Shown in pieces: positions 1-10,844 of a DNA stretch of 64,000 nucleotides. Positions within the stretch are counted from its first letter, which is position 1. Every line of letters begins with the position of its first letter. Below the pieces are notes generated by a model, which made no database searches, was not told the DNA's origin, and was given only the letters and a program-made list of their open reading frames with translations. Position numbers and translations under genes: made by a program. Source of the stretch: Anthracocystis setariae (Eukaryota > Basidiomycota > Ustilaginomycetes > Ustilaginales > Ustilaginaceae); the NCBI GenBank assembly GCA_928724745.1, contig CAKMXJ010000016.1, positions 520,001-584,000 of the forward strand, written 5' to 3'.

Positions 1-1
1 G

Positions 2-895
2 GCACAGTATCCGAGGGAGAGTGGGGTCAAGGTCGTGGTGGTTGCACATAGTATTGGTTCATGGATTGCGACCGAGGTGATGAAGGCGAGGCGGGATGAG
101 GTGGATGCAGTGCATGTGTTGTTCCCCGTACTCGAGTGGATTGGTAGAACGCCCAATGCGACCAAGATCAAGATCCTCGCCAACACCGTCGTCCTGGATC
201 TGATCCTCCCCCTACCCCTGTTCCTCTTCTCCCTAATCCCCCTGTGGACGCTGGTGTGGGTGATTCGCGCATTGACCGGCCAACCGAAAGCTGCAGCGCT
301 GGCAACCGCCGAACTGCTCACCACACCCGGCGCCGTCCACAACGCACTCACCATGGCCAAGCAGGAATTCACCACCGTAAGAGCACTCACCAAAGACACC
401 ATCGACGCCGTGGCCAAGTTCACCACTCCCTCACGCGACGGTGGTGGTGGTGGTGGTGGTGGTGGTGGTGGCAAGTACCGCACCTACTGGGCCAGTGGCG
501 AATCCGACTCTTGGGCTCCCGGTTGGATCCGATCACAAGTCGAAACCCAACTCTCACTCCACCGCGATCCTCCCACCAACAACAAGCGGCGCGTCAGAAC
601 ACCAAGCTTTTCGCTCTCCGAATATCGTTCCTCTCCAAGCTCGCTTAGGGGACTACGAAATGCAAAAGCGACCCGAAAACCAACCGGTGAAATCGTCATC
701 GAAGCCCCAATCGAAGACCCCAACGAAGAGGAGGAGGAGGAGCCGACAAATCAACCCCCAGCGTCGTCGAGGTACAACGCTACGAGCACGCACTGCCAAA
801 TCGGCATGCCCCACGCATTCTGCATCCACCACGCCGACCACATGGCCAACATCGTCACCGCCTGGATCCGAAACGACCATCTCGAGGATGCTTAA
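2..895 (+). CDS. Lipid-droplet-associated hydrolase (LDAH-like), 3' part
   Basis: The frame is open from the left edge of the window, so the N-terminus is missing; about 297 codons are present. The visible part starts just before a serine-hydrolase nucleophile elbow (AHSIGSW, nucleophile Ser). A hydrophobic stretch (LILPLPLFLFSLIPLWTLVW) follows, and near the C-terminus MPHAFCIHHADHMA carries the probable catalytic His. This order matches the LDAH/C2orf43 alpha/beta-hydrolase family, whose members bind lipid droplets through a hydrophobic hairpin. A run of about eleven glycines from a GGT repeat and an acidic run (EEEEEEP) lie between core and catalytic His and look like disordered insertions. 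Substrate is not predictable from sequence. It converges with the HP1-like gene, with 199 bp between the two stops. Confidence 0.75.
   Translation, partial: AQYPRESGVKVVVVAHSIGSWIATEVMKARRDEVDAVHVLFPVLEWIGRTPNATKIKILANTVVLDLILPLPLFLFSLIPLWTLVWVIRALTGQPKAAALATAELLTTPGAVHNALTMAKQEFTTVRALTKDTIDAVAKFTTPSRDGGGGGGGGGGGKYRTYWASGESDSWAPGWIRSQVETQLSLHRDPPTNNKRRVRTPSFSLSEYRSSPSSLRGLRNAKATRKPTGEIVIEAPIEDPNEEEEEEPTNQPPASSRYNATSTHCQIGMPHAFCIHHADHMANIVTAWIRNDHLEDA
440..471 (+). repeat. (GGT)n trinucleotide repeat inside the LDAH-like gene
   Basis: About 10-11 perfect GGT units encode a polyglycine run between the hydrolase core and its C-terminal catalytic His. Repeats of this kind vary in length between strains. 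Confidence 0.95.
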
Positions 896-1049
896 GACGT
901 GCAGCGATCGCACTTGGCTCTTTACCGGGCATGAAGTGGCGCGGCTGCGTTTTCATCGATACATTGCAAGAGAGATGCACAGTAAGATACATGGGATAGA
1001 AAAGATAGGTTGGTAACGGCGTGTGTCGCGAAAGAGTTTTTTGGGAAAC

Positions 1050-1052
<3 letters not shown>

Positions 1053-1080
<28 letters not shown>
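1053..1080. repeat. T28 homopolymer between two convergent genes
   Basis: Twenty-eight uninterrupted T on the plus strand. Read from the HP1-like gene on the minus strand it is an A28 tract that starts about 14 nt past the stop codon, after a short A-rich lead-in. Confidence 0.95.
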
Positions 1081-1094
1081 CTTTTTCTTTGTGG

Positions 1095-2405
1095 TTAGAG
1101 AGAAGTGGATGTTTCTTGAGGCGCGGTTTCAGTTGGTTCTGGCTCGGTCGGTGCCTGTGCTGTCTCCTGCTCCTGCTGGGGCTCCTCTGCCGTCGCTTCC
1201 TCTGCCTGTGCTGGTGCTGGTACTGATGCTGGTGCTTCGAGGGCAGTTGTTTCTTCGACGGCTTCGGCGGCTGCGGGTGCTTCTTGGACTGGTTGCGGTG
1301 CTAAAGCCTCGACTTGCTGTGCATCTTGCTCGCCCTCGACCTCTGCATCTGTCTGTGCTTGAGCCTCTCCCTCTCCCACCGCCTCTGCCTCTGCCTCTGC
1401 CTCTACCTCAGCCTCTCCCTCTTTGTTTAGCTGTCCCTGGGCCTGACCTTCACCCTGTTCAACCACTCGCGCATTCCACTCCTCCAACTCCCTATCCTGT
1501 TCCTCGCCCTCCAACGGCCTCTCCTCCTCGCCCTCCCTCTGCTTGAACCTCAGATTCGCCTCATAAAACGCCAGCAACTTGAGCGGAGCGCGATGATGCA
1601 CCACCACATTCTCGAACGCCATCTTATCGCCACTCTCGAAATGCACAAAGACGCGCAGCTTGTTGTCGCTCAGCTTTTCGACCGCCTCGATGCGTTTTAC
1701 GATGGGGTCCCAATCGGCGATACGAGCGTAACGTTTACGTAGACGGTCGAGTTTGAGCGCACGCAGATGCTGCGCTTCGAGTTTCGCTTTTTCCTCGTCC
1801 GACAACGTGGGGTCCGAACGGATGCGGAGGATGGCCGGGTCATCCGCCATCGAGATGAGACTATCGTCATCCGGGGTGGGACTGCGCGATGGTTGCTGCA
1901 GCTCGCCCAACGTACCGCCCGCGCGTCTCTTCTTGGATGCAGCCGTACCGGTAGCGTCACCGTTGGCGAGCGAAGATTCGCGACGGGTTCGCTTCTTGGT
2001 GTTGGTGACACCGATGGATGATGACTGACGACGACCAGCGCTCTTTTTTCCGCCCTTGGTGGCGACGGTCTTGAGCGATGCTTTAGGCACTTTGGCCCAG
2101 TACTCGTTGATCATCTCCTGTGCACCACCCATATCGCTTTCGTACACCCACGAGTTTTCCGAGTCCGGATAACCCTTCCACTTGACAAAGTACGACAGTT
2201 GGCCGTCGGTGGTTTCCTGCGAGTGCGACACGATGTATTCGATCTCATACTCGTCCTCTGCTACCTCTTCCGTGTCGGATCCTACCGCCTCGACGATCGC
2301 GGCGCGGGTGGACGCGTCGTCTGGCGCCGGCGCCGAAGCGTCTATCATTTGAAAGTCATCATCCGAACCGATCGCAGTCCCAGACGGCGCTGCGAGTGTC
2401 GACAT
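1095..2405 (-). CDS. HP1-like protein: chromodomain plus chromo-shadow domain
   Basis: Single exon, 436 aa, ATG at 2405. A chromodomain spans about residues 53-104 (FVKWKGYP, then W86 in NSWVYE as a likely aromatic-cage residue). A basic, Lys/Arg/Ser-rich hinge follows at 110-165. A chromo-shadow domain lies at about 231-288 (DPIVKRIEAVEKL through LLAFYEANLRF). Proteins with this pair are HP1/Swi6-type readers of H3K9 methylation that dimerise through the shadow domain and build heterochromatin. Unlike classical HP1, in which the shadow domain is C-terminal, about 145 extra residues rich in Glu, Ala and Gln follow. The family assignment is firm; the tail's role is unknown. The next gene upstream, MET30, is on the same strand. 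Confidence 0.9.
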   Translation of the reverse strand: MSTLAAPSGTAIGSDDDFQMIDASAPAPDDASTRAAIVEAVGSDTEEVAEDEYEIEYIVSHSQETTDGQLSYFVKWKGYPDSENSWVYESDMGGAQEMINEYWAKVPKASLKTVATKGGKKSAGRRQSSSIGVTNTKKRTRRESSLANGDATGTAASKKRRAGGTLGELQQPSRSPTPDDDSLISMADDPAILRIRSDPTLSDEEKAKLEAQHLRALKLDRLRKRYARIADWDPIVKRIEAVEKLSDNKLRVFVHFESGDKMAFENVVVHHRAPLKLLAFYEANLRFKQREGEEERPLEGEEQDRELEEWNARVVEQGEGQAQGQLNKEGEAEVEAEAEAEAVGEGEAQAQTDAEVEGEQDAQQVEALAPQPVQEAPAAAEAVEETTALEAPASVPAPAQAEEATAEEPQQEQETAQAPTEPEPTETAPQETSTSL

Positions 2406-2981
2406 CGTGATTGTGATCGTAATCGTAGTTCACCGGGAGTGTAGGAAGGGACAAAAAAAAAACCAAACCTCGTAAACGGATCCTTGCGCGTAAAAGACAA
2501 GACGAGAGACGATGTGGTTCAGCAAGAAGCTCCGTTGCGGCTGCCTCAACCTGCGAAATGTTTCTTTTTTGGGCTCGATGCACGGACGCACGCTTGCTTT
2601 GCTTTGCTTTGCTTTGCTTCACTCAATTTTGGCCTTGAAATCGCGTCGACTAGAACGCGTTAAGTGCGCAGCCTCCCATCTCCATCTCCCTCTCCAGCCA
2701 ACGCGTGAGATCGAAACCCGTGCGAACTAACTTAACACCCGCCAAATTACCTCCACCTTCTCGGTCGATCGACTCGCAAACTTTATCCCACCAACCGGCG
2801 CACCTCTACATTCCCACACATCTAGAACTGTACGCAAAGAGGCAATCCCAACGCAAACCCTAACGAACCAACAGTTGCAAACAATGCTAAGCCAACGACG
2901 AAACCCACAACAACGAGGCAAACCAACGACTACTGAAACAATCAAAGACAAAAACCTGAACGAATTGAACCCAAACCAAAC
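2406..2981. other. Intergenic region upstream of the HP1-like gene
   Basis: It holds the HP1-like promoter and the MET30 3' end. The only clear structure is a pentanucleotide repeat (GCTTT)4 at 2596-2615. No further coding signal was seen. Confidence 0.6.
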
Positions 2982-5900
2982 CTAATGAGGTGGAGCGGGC
3001 CCACCCACATCTGCAAGCACAGGGTTGGCGAATCGGTGCGCTGCCCCTACCCCTGCTCCTGCTCCTGCTCCTGCTCCTGCACTGCCCGGCACCGCGCTCG
3101 ACCGAGCTTGCGGCTGCGCCACCTCGGCCACCGTCCCCGTAGCCGCCGCAAAACTCCACACCTTGATATCCCCATCGTCACTCCCACTGACAATCTTGTC
3201 GTCGCTCAAACTCACACACGTCACCGCGCCCTTGTGCCCCACCAGCGTGTTCTGGCAGAACCCAGTATCCCGATCCCAGATCTTGATCGTCCTGTCATGG
3301 CTCGCAGACGCAATGCGCAGCTTGTCCACGTCCAACGACCACACGCCTTCGACGTGGCCGAACAGCGTGCGAATGCATCGCCCCGTGCGCACATCCCAAA
3401 TCTTGAGCGTGTTATCCAGCGATCCTGAGATCAGTACCGGTCGATGTGAGCCGGACGACGACGGTTTCGAGCGCGATGATGACGATGACGACTGTTGTTC
3501 GTCGCCCGAGTGCGAACTGTGCCGCGCGGGAGGAACGATGGTCGGGTCCAAGTCGCCCATGTCCGCATCGATCGGGAGCGGATCGACTAAACCAGCTTCA
3601 AACAGCCGTTGCTGCACGCGGAGCAGCGTGGGGTCGATCTTGCGTCGGCGAGGATTCGAGCTCGAAGCGGAAGCGTTGGATGCCCCAGCTGCGGCACGAC
3701 GACTGGCCGTGTTGTTGTGGAAGAAGCGCTGTGGCACGTCCGAGCCGTTCGACATGCGACGTGCCGCGCCAGCTCGGGTTGTCGCCGGTCCAATGTCTGC
3801 TGCGCCCACCGAGGCAGCAAGCGTCCCGTTCGACTGACGACGCGACGGATGTAGGCTTGCATCGCCCAAGAAGTACGACTCTTGGTCTTCGAGCGACAGC
3901 ATATCCTGATCGCCATCCTCAGCTACCGCCAACTCGTCGTCGGCATGGTCGTGAACAGAAGCGCGTCGAGAGCCACCATGGTTGCGCTGCTGATGCGGGC
4001 CCTCAGCATCCACACCGCCTGCTGCGCCGCCAACAAGCTTCCTCACCGCCTCGTCATCCATCATGACCAGCTTCAAGCTTTGCACTTGACCCACATGCCC
4101 CTCGAAAGTGAGCAGACACTCGCGCAGACCAAGATCCCACAGACGGATCGATCCATCGTCCGAGGCCGAGAACAAGAAGGTGCCCGCGGCGGTGGGGTCC
4201 TCATCCTTGATCAACGGAGCTGCCTTACCTTCGCGCAGTGCCTGGCGGAGCTTCTGCTGGCGCTTCTTGGCTTCGGGGCCAGTCCAAAGCGTCACCGCAT
4301 TGACCCAGTCACGATGGCCCCGAAGGGTGTAGCATTCACCGGTCCTAAAGTTCCAGATCTTGATGTTGCTGTCCGCACTTCCGCTGGCCAGGGTATCATC
4401 GTTGAAATGCAAGCAAACGATGCCCTCAGTGTGACCTTCGAGCGTTCGCATCAATGCACCTGTTCTCCAATTCCAAATCTTGAGCGTGCGATCCATCGAT
4501 CCTGTGATGAGCTTGGCTTCGTCGAACTGCAAGCAGCGCACACCGCGCGTGTGACCCTCGAGCACACGAAGCATCTCGCCCGTTTCCAGATTCCAGATTC
4601 GGGCAGTTCGGTCGTAACTTCCGGTGATGACGACCGGGAAGGCTGGATGAGCCAGGTTCTCGTTGAACTGGAGACACATGATACCGTCTGTATGGCCCGT
4701 GAGGGTACGCGACGTGTATCTGCCGCGACGCCAGTTGCGTTCAATTGCAAGTCGCTCGCAGTAGACCGACTTCCACGGGCGAGTCTTGGGCACGCTGCTG
4801 GAAGACGAACCACAGGCGGTTGCATCGCCGTTGAGACCACTCTTCTGCTTCTTGAGGGGAGGAGCGTCGCGATCGCGCTGCTCGGGGATCGTGACCAGGT
4901 CGTGATGCGCAGAAACAGAGCGAATGCGGCTGGAGCCAGGAGTGGGGCTGGAAGCACGAGAGCGCGACTGCTTCTCCAGCGCGGCAGCATTGGCAGCAGC
5001 TGTGATGGTGCGTTTGAGCGAGCCCGGGGTGGCGGACGAGGTGCCGCCAGATCCATCCGAGCTGAGATCGCGCGACTCTGGAGTACCCAGTTGAACAGCT
5101 GGACCAGGAACGCGTCGTCGACGTTCGCTCAGCAGCGGCAGACCCCAACCGCACTTTTCGCACTTGCGCTCAATGTGCTGCTCACACATATTGCGCCAGA
5201 GAAGATCATCGTCGGCGAGCTGCTTCCACGATCGACTCACCTGTGCGGCTCGACCAAGGCTGATCGCATCGAGATGGCCAAGGACTCGGAGAGAGATTTC
5301 ACGAGGAAACAGCGAGAAGGGGTCGATGCGGATGGCCAGTGCCAGTTCCGAAGAGAGCAACGAGAGCTGACTGAAGCAGCACATGGTGAGGATACCCTGC
5401 AGGATGAGTGCCCTTCGGGAGTGGGACGAAGACGAGAAAAGAGACCAGACCGTATTGACGGCCGTCTGATCTGCGAGAGGAAGGCTCTCGATCGACTACA
5501 AGCATTGCGAAAGCAACAGAGCCATCGCGAACAGAAGAGGGTAACAAGGGTGGATTGTCAGTACGATGTTCCAAAGCAACTTGGAAGACTGCCAACACCG
5601 AGCCACCGTCACGAACGGTATGAGAAAAGACTTGGAAGAAAGGGAAACAAATGTATCATCTCACTTATAGCACACGATCTATAAGGAAGATCGAGGCTTC
5701 AAACAGAGTGTTTCAATGTAGCATGATCACCATCCACGACCACCAAGATGAATCCCGATGATCGCTCAACAGTATCAACAGCGCGTAATGACTGATGAGC
5801 TAGCCGATACTGCCGGATCTGCATCGACAATGTGGTCGTTCGCCCGCATCGTCCTCATGTGGACGAGGACATGATACGAAACGAGTTCAACAAGTCGCTG

Positions 5901-7145
5901 AACAACAAGCCCCGGACAAACAAGAGCATTGAAGAAGAAAGGAAGGGGGCAAGGAGGGACGGCATTGAGAGACGGGTGTTTGAAGGGACTTACCTTCTGA
6001 AGACGAGCGGTGGTGCCTTCATCGGCCATACGTTGATGACGAACACAGAGCTTGCGTGTTGCTGGGGGTACCAACGGCGTTGCGCCAGTAGATGTGCAGT
6101 CACTGTCGGCGCTGGCCGTAGCGATGTCCTTGTCCTTTACCTCGGCGTCCTCGTCTGATCCGCGAAGACCGCCTCGATGCGCGCCCGAAGGATTGAGACT
6201 CTCGACACCGATGGCTGGGGACAGGGTCAGCGGACTGGGCGGCCGAGTGGCGCTACGGCTGAGCGACCTTGGACCGCGCTGCGAAAGCGAGATGACGGCC
6301 GGCGACGCTCGCTCACCAAAGGGGACGTCGTAGCTCGAAGCATGATCGGAGGAAGCGCAGTGACGGTTGGCTTGTTCAGTGGCAGCAAATGCAGATTGGC
6401 TGAGTCCAAGGTAGGAATGAGGAATGGGCTGCTGGGCTGAGTTGGCGGCAGTTGCACTCGACGACGCGGCAGATGCGGACGAGAGCGGACATGCTCTCTC
6501 TTGTTTGGGAACGATGGCCCAGCCATCGCCAGAAGTGACGCTGGATGTGGATGAGGTGGCGGGCGGCGGCTGGGTATGGTTATGGGTATGGGTATAAGGT
6601 GCCGACGGCGTCGGTGAAGAGGCCGAGGGCTGGTGATGCTGGTGGGAGTGCTTGTGCAGCGAAAGGGTCGAGTTGTGGAGCGGGCTGTTGGTGATGTGTG
6701 CCTGAAGCATGGGATCCGATCTGAGAGCCGCTGGTGGTGTGTTGACAGTCAAGGTGGCCATGGCCGATGTGGCAGGATGATCGCCGTGACTTGATTGCGA
6801 AGCTGGTTGCAATGGTCCCAGGTGGAGGTGATCCGATTGAGAGGTTGGATCCAAGTCGTCGAGGTCTACTTGTTTGACTGAAGGTGGTGAAGAGGAAGGC
6901 GACAAGACCGAGCCGCGGTTGCCACGAGTGGTGTATGACGATCTGTAAGACGAGCTGGAAGGGCCCGTCTGTGATGAGGTAGGGGTATCTGCGAAGGTGT
7001 CGTCGTGGGTCAAAGTATGTCTGGAAGATGAGGCTGAAGCGTTCGTGTGGTGGTGGTGGTGGTGGTGGTATGGAGGATGATGGTGGTGATGAGAGGAGTG
7101 ACCATCATGAACCCCATTCTGTGAAGAGGTGTGAGGATGCGACAT
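2982..7145 (-). CDS. MET30: F-box/WD40 protein, SCF substrate receptor of the Met30/SconB type
   Basis: Two exons, 7145-5994 and 5495-2982, give 1221 aa. Donor CAGAAG|GTAAGT and acceptor TAG| are both phase 0. Exon 1 ends in a conserved segment (KLCVRHQRMADEG) and exon 2 continues with an LP-ADQ-V--WSLFS-LILQGIL stretch, both typical of Met30/SconB N-termini. The ATG at 5384 is therefore internal, and the upstream frame opens at a TTG, so ATG 7145 is chosen. An F-box lies at about 442-490, followed by the CEKCGWGLPLL signature that favours Met30/SconB over Cdc4. Seven to eight WD repeats fill about 640-1170. The family binds Skp1/cullin and ubiquitinates Met4-type bZIP factors to repress sulfur assimilation. 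The N-terminus is His/Ser-rich, the propeller carries an insertion of about 200 residues, and the C-terminus has a Gly-Ala repeat. Confidence 0.9.
5496..5993 (-). other. MET30 intron (498 nt)
   Basis: Donor GTAAGT at 5993 and acceptor TAG ending at 5496. The phase is preserved, and joining restores a Met30-type N-terminal region. Reading through the intron from exon 1 adds 72 residues and then stops. A TACTGAC branch-like motif lies well upstream of the acceptor. Confidence 0.8.
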
Positions 7146-9580
7146 TGTGCTGGGGACGAAGAGCGAGCTTCGGTACAACTGAGCCAGCGCCACGGCCAAA
7201 TAGCTAAGGTCAGGCGAAGGAATCAAGATTCGGCAGGAAAGCTATGGAAACGTGCGCATACCAAGCCAGGCAGATGGCGGATGGTTTGGCTTTCCTGCTG
7301 CAGATCGATGCGGAAGGGGCTCGACCGAAGCAGGCTAGAGACTGTTGCGAGGTTGGGAGTTGCGAGCGATCGTCGTAGGAGACCGAGCGCAAATGCAATG
7401 TACGCCGGCGGTGAAGGAAGCGAATTGACGCAGGGTATCGAGAGCCAAGATCAGGACGGCTAATTAGCTACAAGAATCGAGGCAACAAAGTCAAAAGGCA
7501 AGCGTCGCGGTGTCGGACTTGAGGACGAGAAGGCGACGTTATTGCGGGGTGATCAGCGTGTAGTATGCAAGCTTACGCAGAACCGTGCCAAAGCTGCGGC
7601 CAGTTGAGGGTCCGCAGTGTTGATGATGATGGTGATGAGAGGGCGACGGCGTTTGCGCAGTTGTGGCCTTATTCGATGACAATATGACGCCTTTGGATGT
7701 TGTCGAAAGTAGAGAGGGGGAGGGGGAGGGGATAGGCGAGGGAAGGGAAGGAGAGGAAGGGATGAGAGAGAGATTAGAGTGAGGCTAGAGAGGTTGCGTG
7801 CGAAAGGTGCCGGTGGCGAGGCTGCTGATCACGTCTCGGTTGGCTTAACTGTCAAGGAACAGTGAGTTGCGCAAATACTACACTACTGTAATTTGGTGGA
7901 GCGCCCGCCCGAAATGAGCCAAAAACTCGGATTTCAAGATTGGTCTGGCTCCTCGTCATTTTGACCGCACCTTGTTAGCTCCGACTTGGAGAGCTGATTT
8001 TCTCGCAAAAATAAAACTAGCAAGATGCAAGCCAGCCAATCCCTGCTTGCAAAAGGGCCTTCTCAGGAACAAAATCTCAGAGACCACCTCTATCTTGCTC
8101 TCACAGATCAAAATGCGAGGAGGCAAGCACCAGTACTAAGGTTGACATTTTATTGCCCTTTCTTTAAAGAAAGAATTGGTTGTGTTTTTTTTTCATTTGC
8201 TTTTGCTACTCTGCGGTTGGAAGAGGGCAAAAGAGCTGTGCCTTGGCAAAAAGGAACCGCGATGGCACCATCGCATATCCGAAATTTCCTCATCCAATTC
8301 GTTTGAGAAAGCTTAGCAGCATCGGCACAACCTAGTTGCATTATTGCGCTCTACACAACACATGCACGCACGCACACACGCAAGCACTCCCGAATGCGAC
8401 CATATCGGTGAACTGGTGAATTGAGCTGCTTGAACGGCACCAAATGTGCTTGCAAAGCAGCCAAACCCCAGGCGTGGGAATACAGTGATTGTACAGCTGT
8501 ACGGTACTGTATCACGAGCCTCGGATCACGCCGACAAAGCTTGAACGGCACGGCACGGCAAGGTAGAGGTCAGTTGACCACGTCGAAGCCAGCCAGCCAG
8601 CCAGCCTCTTGCAGCAAAATGACGAGCTTGACATCTTCTCGCTCTCCAGCCCAGCATCGGAATCGGGCAATCCGACTTGCAACATATTGCATTTACCGCT
8701 TCCGGGAACTCGTGTCGTTCCAGGTGCCTGTCGAGCGCATACCCATCTCGCAGCTGATCGCTTCGGCTGCAGTTGTCCGTGTCAATCTTGACCATTCACA
8801 GATCGGATCGAACAGTGCGGCCTATCCAGATCAGATGGAAGAAAGCCGGCGATGATCAGACGAACAGCGCAAACTTACGTGGCTGAAACGGCTCTCTCAC
8901 CTGGTCTTTTCAAAGCAAGCTTTAGATAATTCTCGCCAAAAAATCAGCCCTAAAAAAGGGGGCACAAAAATGGACATGTAACCCTACATAGGAGCATCCT
9001 CGACAGCTCATTCTTCTTCTTCGAGACTATCGCTGCAGCCAATGCACAGCACACACAAAGAAACACAACCGCTGTCAATACCAAGCCATGAGAGAGTCAC
9101 AAGTAGTGGGTGTTGTTTTAATACTCGCACCGGTGTGGTTCGAGCTGGCTAATGTGAGGTTACAAAACAGAGGTATGTTCTGCAGATGGGTGGGTGCATA
9201 TAATCAGAATCCGTATGACCATCCCAAGGCTTGTATAACTAGATGCAGATCGAAGCAGCCAAATCGTCGATGGCATCCATGCTTGCCCTGCAGATGCGGA
9301 TCTTCTGGATTTGAACGAGTGGAAAGAAATCCATCGGATCGACGTGTGTGTTTGGGGGAAAAATGGAAGATGCTGAGAAACAAAGTGTACAAGGTGTTTG
9401 ATATCAATTGTCGCCGAGGAAGGTTTTGAACATTGACAATGAGCTCTCTCCGCTCTCAACAGAGCCAGAGCAACTCATCGGCAGCGTTGTGGTGGATGAA
9501 AGAACAGACGAGGGAAAAGCCGGAACGCCAAGATGAGACAAACGATGCAAAAATTCGGAACCAATATGGACCGAAACTGC
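7146..9580. other. Long intergenic region between MET30 and RPL26
   Basis: About 2.4 kb that holds the MET30 upstream region and the RPL26 3' flank. Seen: a purine-rich tract on the plus strand at about 7715-7775 (polypyrimidine in MET30 orientation), two copies of GCTTGAACGGCAC near 8430 and 8537, a CCAG tandem near 8588, and a TACAGCTGTA palindrome near 8492. The small frames here lack ATG starts or recognisable domains. Confidence 0.55.
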
Positions 9581-10844
9581 TTAGTTGTCAGCCTTCTTGG
9601 CACCAGCCTTGCGCTCGATGATCTTCTTGCGGTCGTCGGTCAAGCTGAGCTTGGTGATCACAACGTTCGAGGGGTGGATGCCCAGAGGAGCGGTGGCACC
9701 GTTGGTCTTCTCGCGGTGGATGCGCTCAATGTTGATCACCCACTTCTTGCGGTACACCTGGGTAACCTTGCCCTCAGAGCCCTTGGACGAACCACGAACG
9801 ATGAGGACCTCGTCATCCTTGCGGACGGGGAGCGAGCGGATCTGTGGTTGGTAAGCGTGGCAGCATAGGAAGGATGAAAAACGAGGTCAGATGCAGTTCC
9901 GGTATTTAGTTAAGAAATATTTCGAGCGGAAGCGGTTGTCGACATCATCTGCTAGGTATGTTTGTCTGTCGAGTATGACCGTCAAGCATTGCTAGTCGTC
10001 ACGCCGTCTATAGTGGATGCCGAGGTTGCCACGATCTGTTCTGAGCTGATGAAGCCGCTGGCCCGACATGATAGACGGTTCCGCCAATGTCGAATGATAG
10101 GTTGTTTAAGCCATCGAATACTGGGTTAGATTCGATCCTCCCTGACTGGTTGAGCGAACACGGCATCTGTAAAAGGATGCACTCGCCAACTCGTAATAAG
10201 CCACTCTAAGATCCTGCCTGGCAACTTGCCACCATTGTCCGTGGGACCCTGCTCAAACTTCCACCAACAACCTGGTCTGCCTGCTTGCCCTTAGCTTCCA
10301 TCATTTCGAGGTGGCGGTTTTCTTCTTCTTCGTGCTCTGCTTGATGAGATGAGTCTCGAGCAGAAGATTGTCCACTGATCATTGCCTCCGGTTGGGTTTC
10401 CTTCGATGTCGCTGGCTATCCGTTCGCATCCGATCATTCTGCGCCGAGAGTAGCGTCTGCTGATGAATCAAGATGTTGGAAACGCAACACAGAGTGATAT
10501 GCAAGCTGCTCCTGCGGATCCATTCTGACTGTCCCGATCTATCCTAGTTTATCGTGAACATGTTCGCGATACTGATACTGATCCCGAAGGGTGCTGGATG
10601 ACTGCAATGCTTTGATACGGCGTGGCGTGCTGGCGATAACTGATGTGATTCTGGCTGCTGCTACTGCTGATGATGATGATGATGATACTGGTGATAGTCG
10701 ATATGCTCGTTATTGTTGAAAGATACTTACGCCATGCTCAGCTCGGAGCTCCTTGTTGAGGGAAGCCGACATGATCTTTCGTCGGAGGTGGGCGGGGGCA
10801 TCGAAGTGAGCCTTGCGCTGAACGCGACGAGACGAGGAGACCAT
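9581..10844 (-). CDS. RPL26: 60S ribosomal protein L26 (uL24)
   Basis: Two exons, 10844-10731 (38 codons) and 9841-9581 (86 codons plus stop), give 124 aa. The 889-nt intron has donor GTAAGT and acceptor CAG, phase 0. Exon 1 encodes the basic start [14 protein letters not shown] and [18 protein letters not shown]. Exon 2 begins [17 protein letters not shown], the KOW-motif core, and ends in a Lys-rich tail. uL24 sits at the polypeptide exit tunnel of the large subunit. Yeast RPL26 has 127 residues, so the gene is full length. No in-frame ATG is visible just upstream, so this start is preferred, although some relatives have a few more N-terminal residues. Confidence 0.95.
9842..10730 (-). other. 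RPL26 intron (889 nt)
   Basis: Very long for this gene-dense window. It includes a (GAT)n-like tract near 10668-10686. I looked for box C/D snoRNA hallmarks in the transcribed orientation and found only an imperfect C-box-like GATGATG near 9944 and a CTGA near 9888, with no terminal stem. No RNA gene can be supported. Confidence 0.8.

Noticed and set aside
2982..5495. Cdc4 identity for the F-box/WD40 protein
   Set aside because: The CEKCGWGLPLL segment after the F-box and the N-terminal WSLFS...LILQGIL block are Met30/SconB marks.
3882..5684. 600-codon plus-strand frame opposite MET30
   Set aside because: It is antisense to a well-supported F-box/WD40 coding sequence, has no domain, and arises from the codon bias of the real gene.
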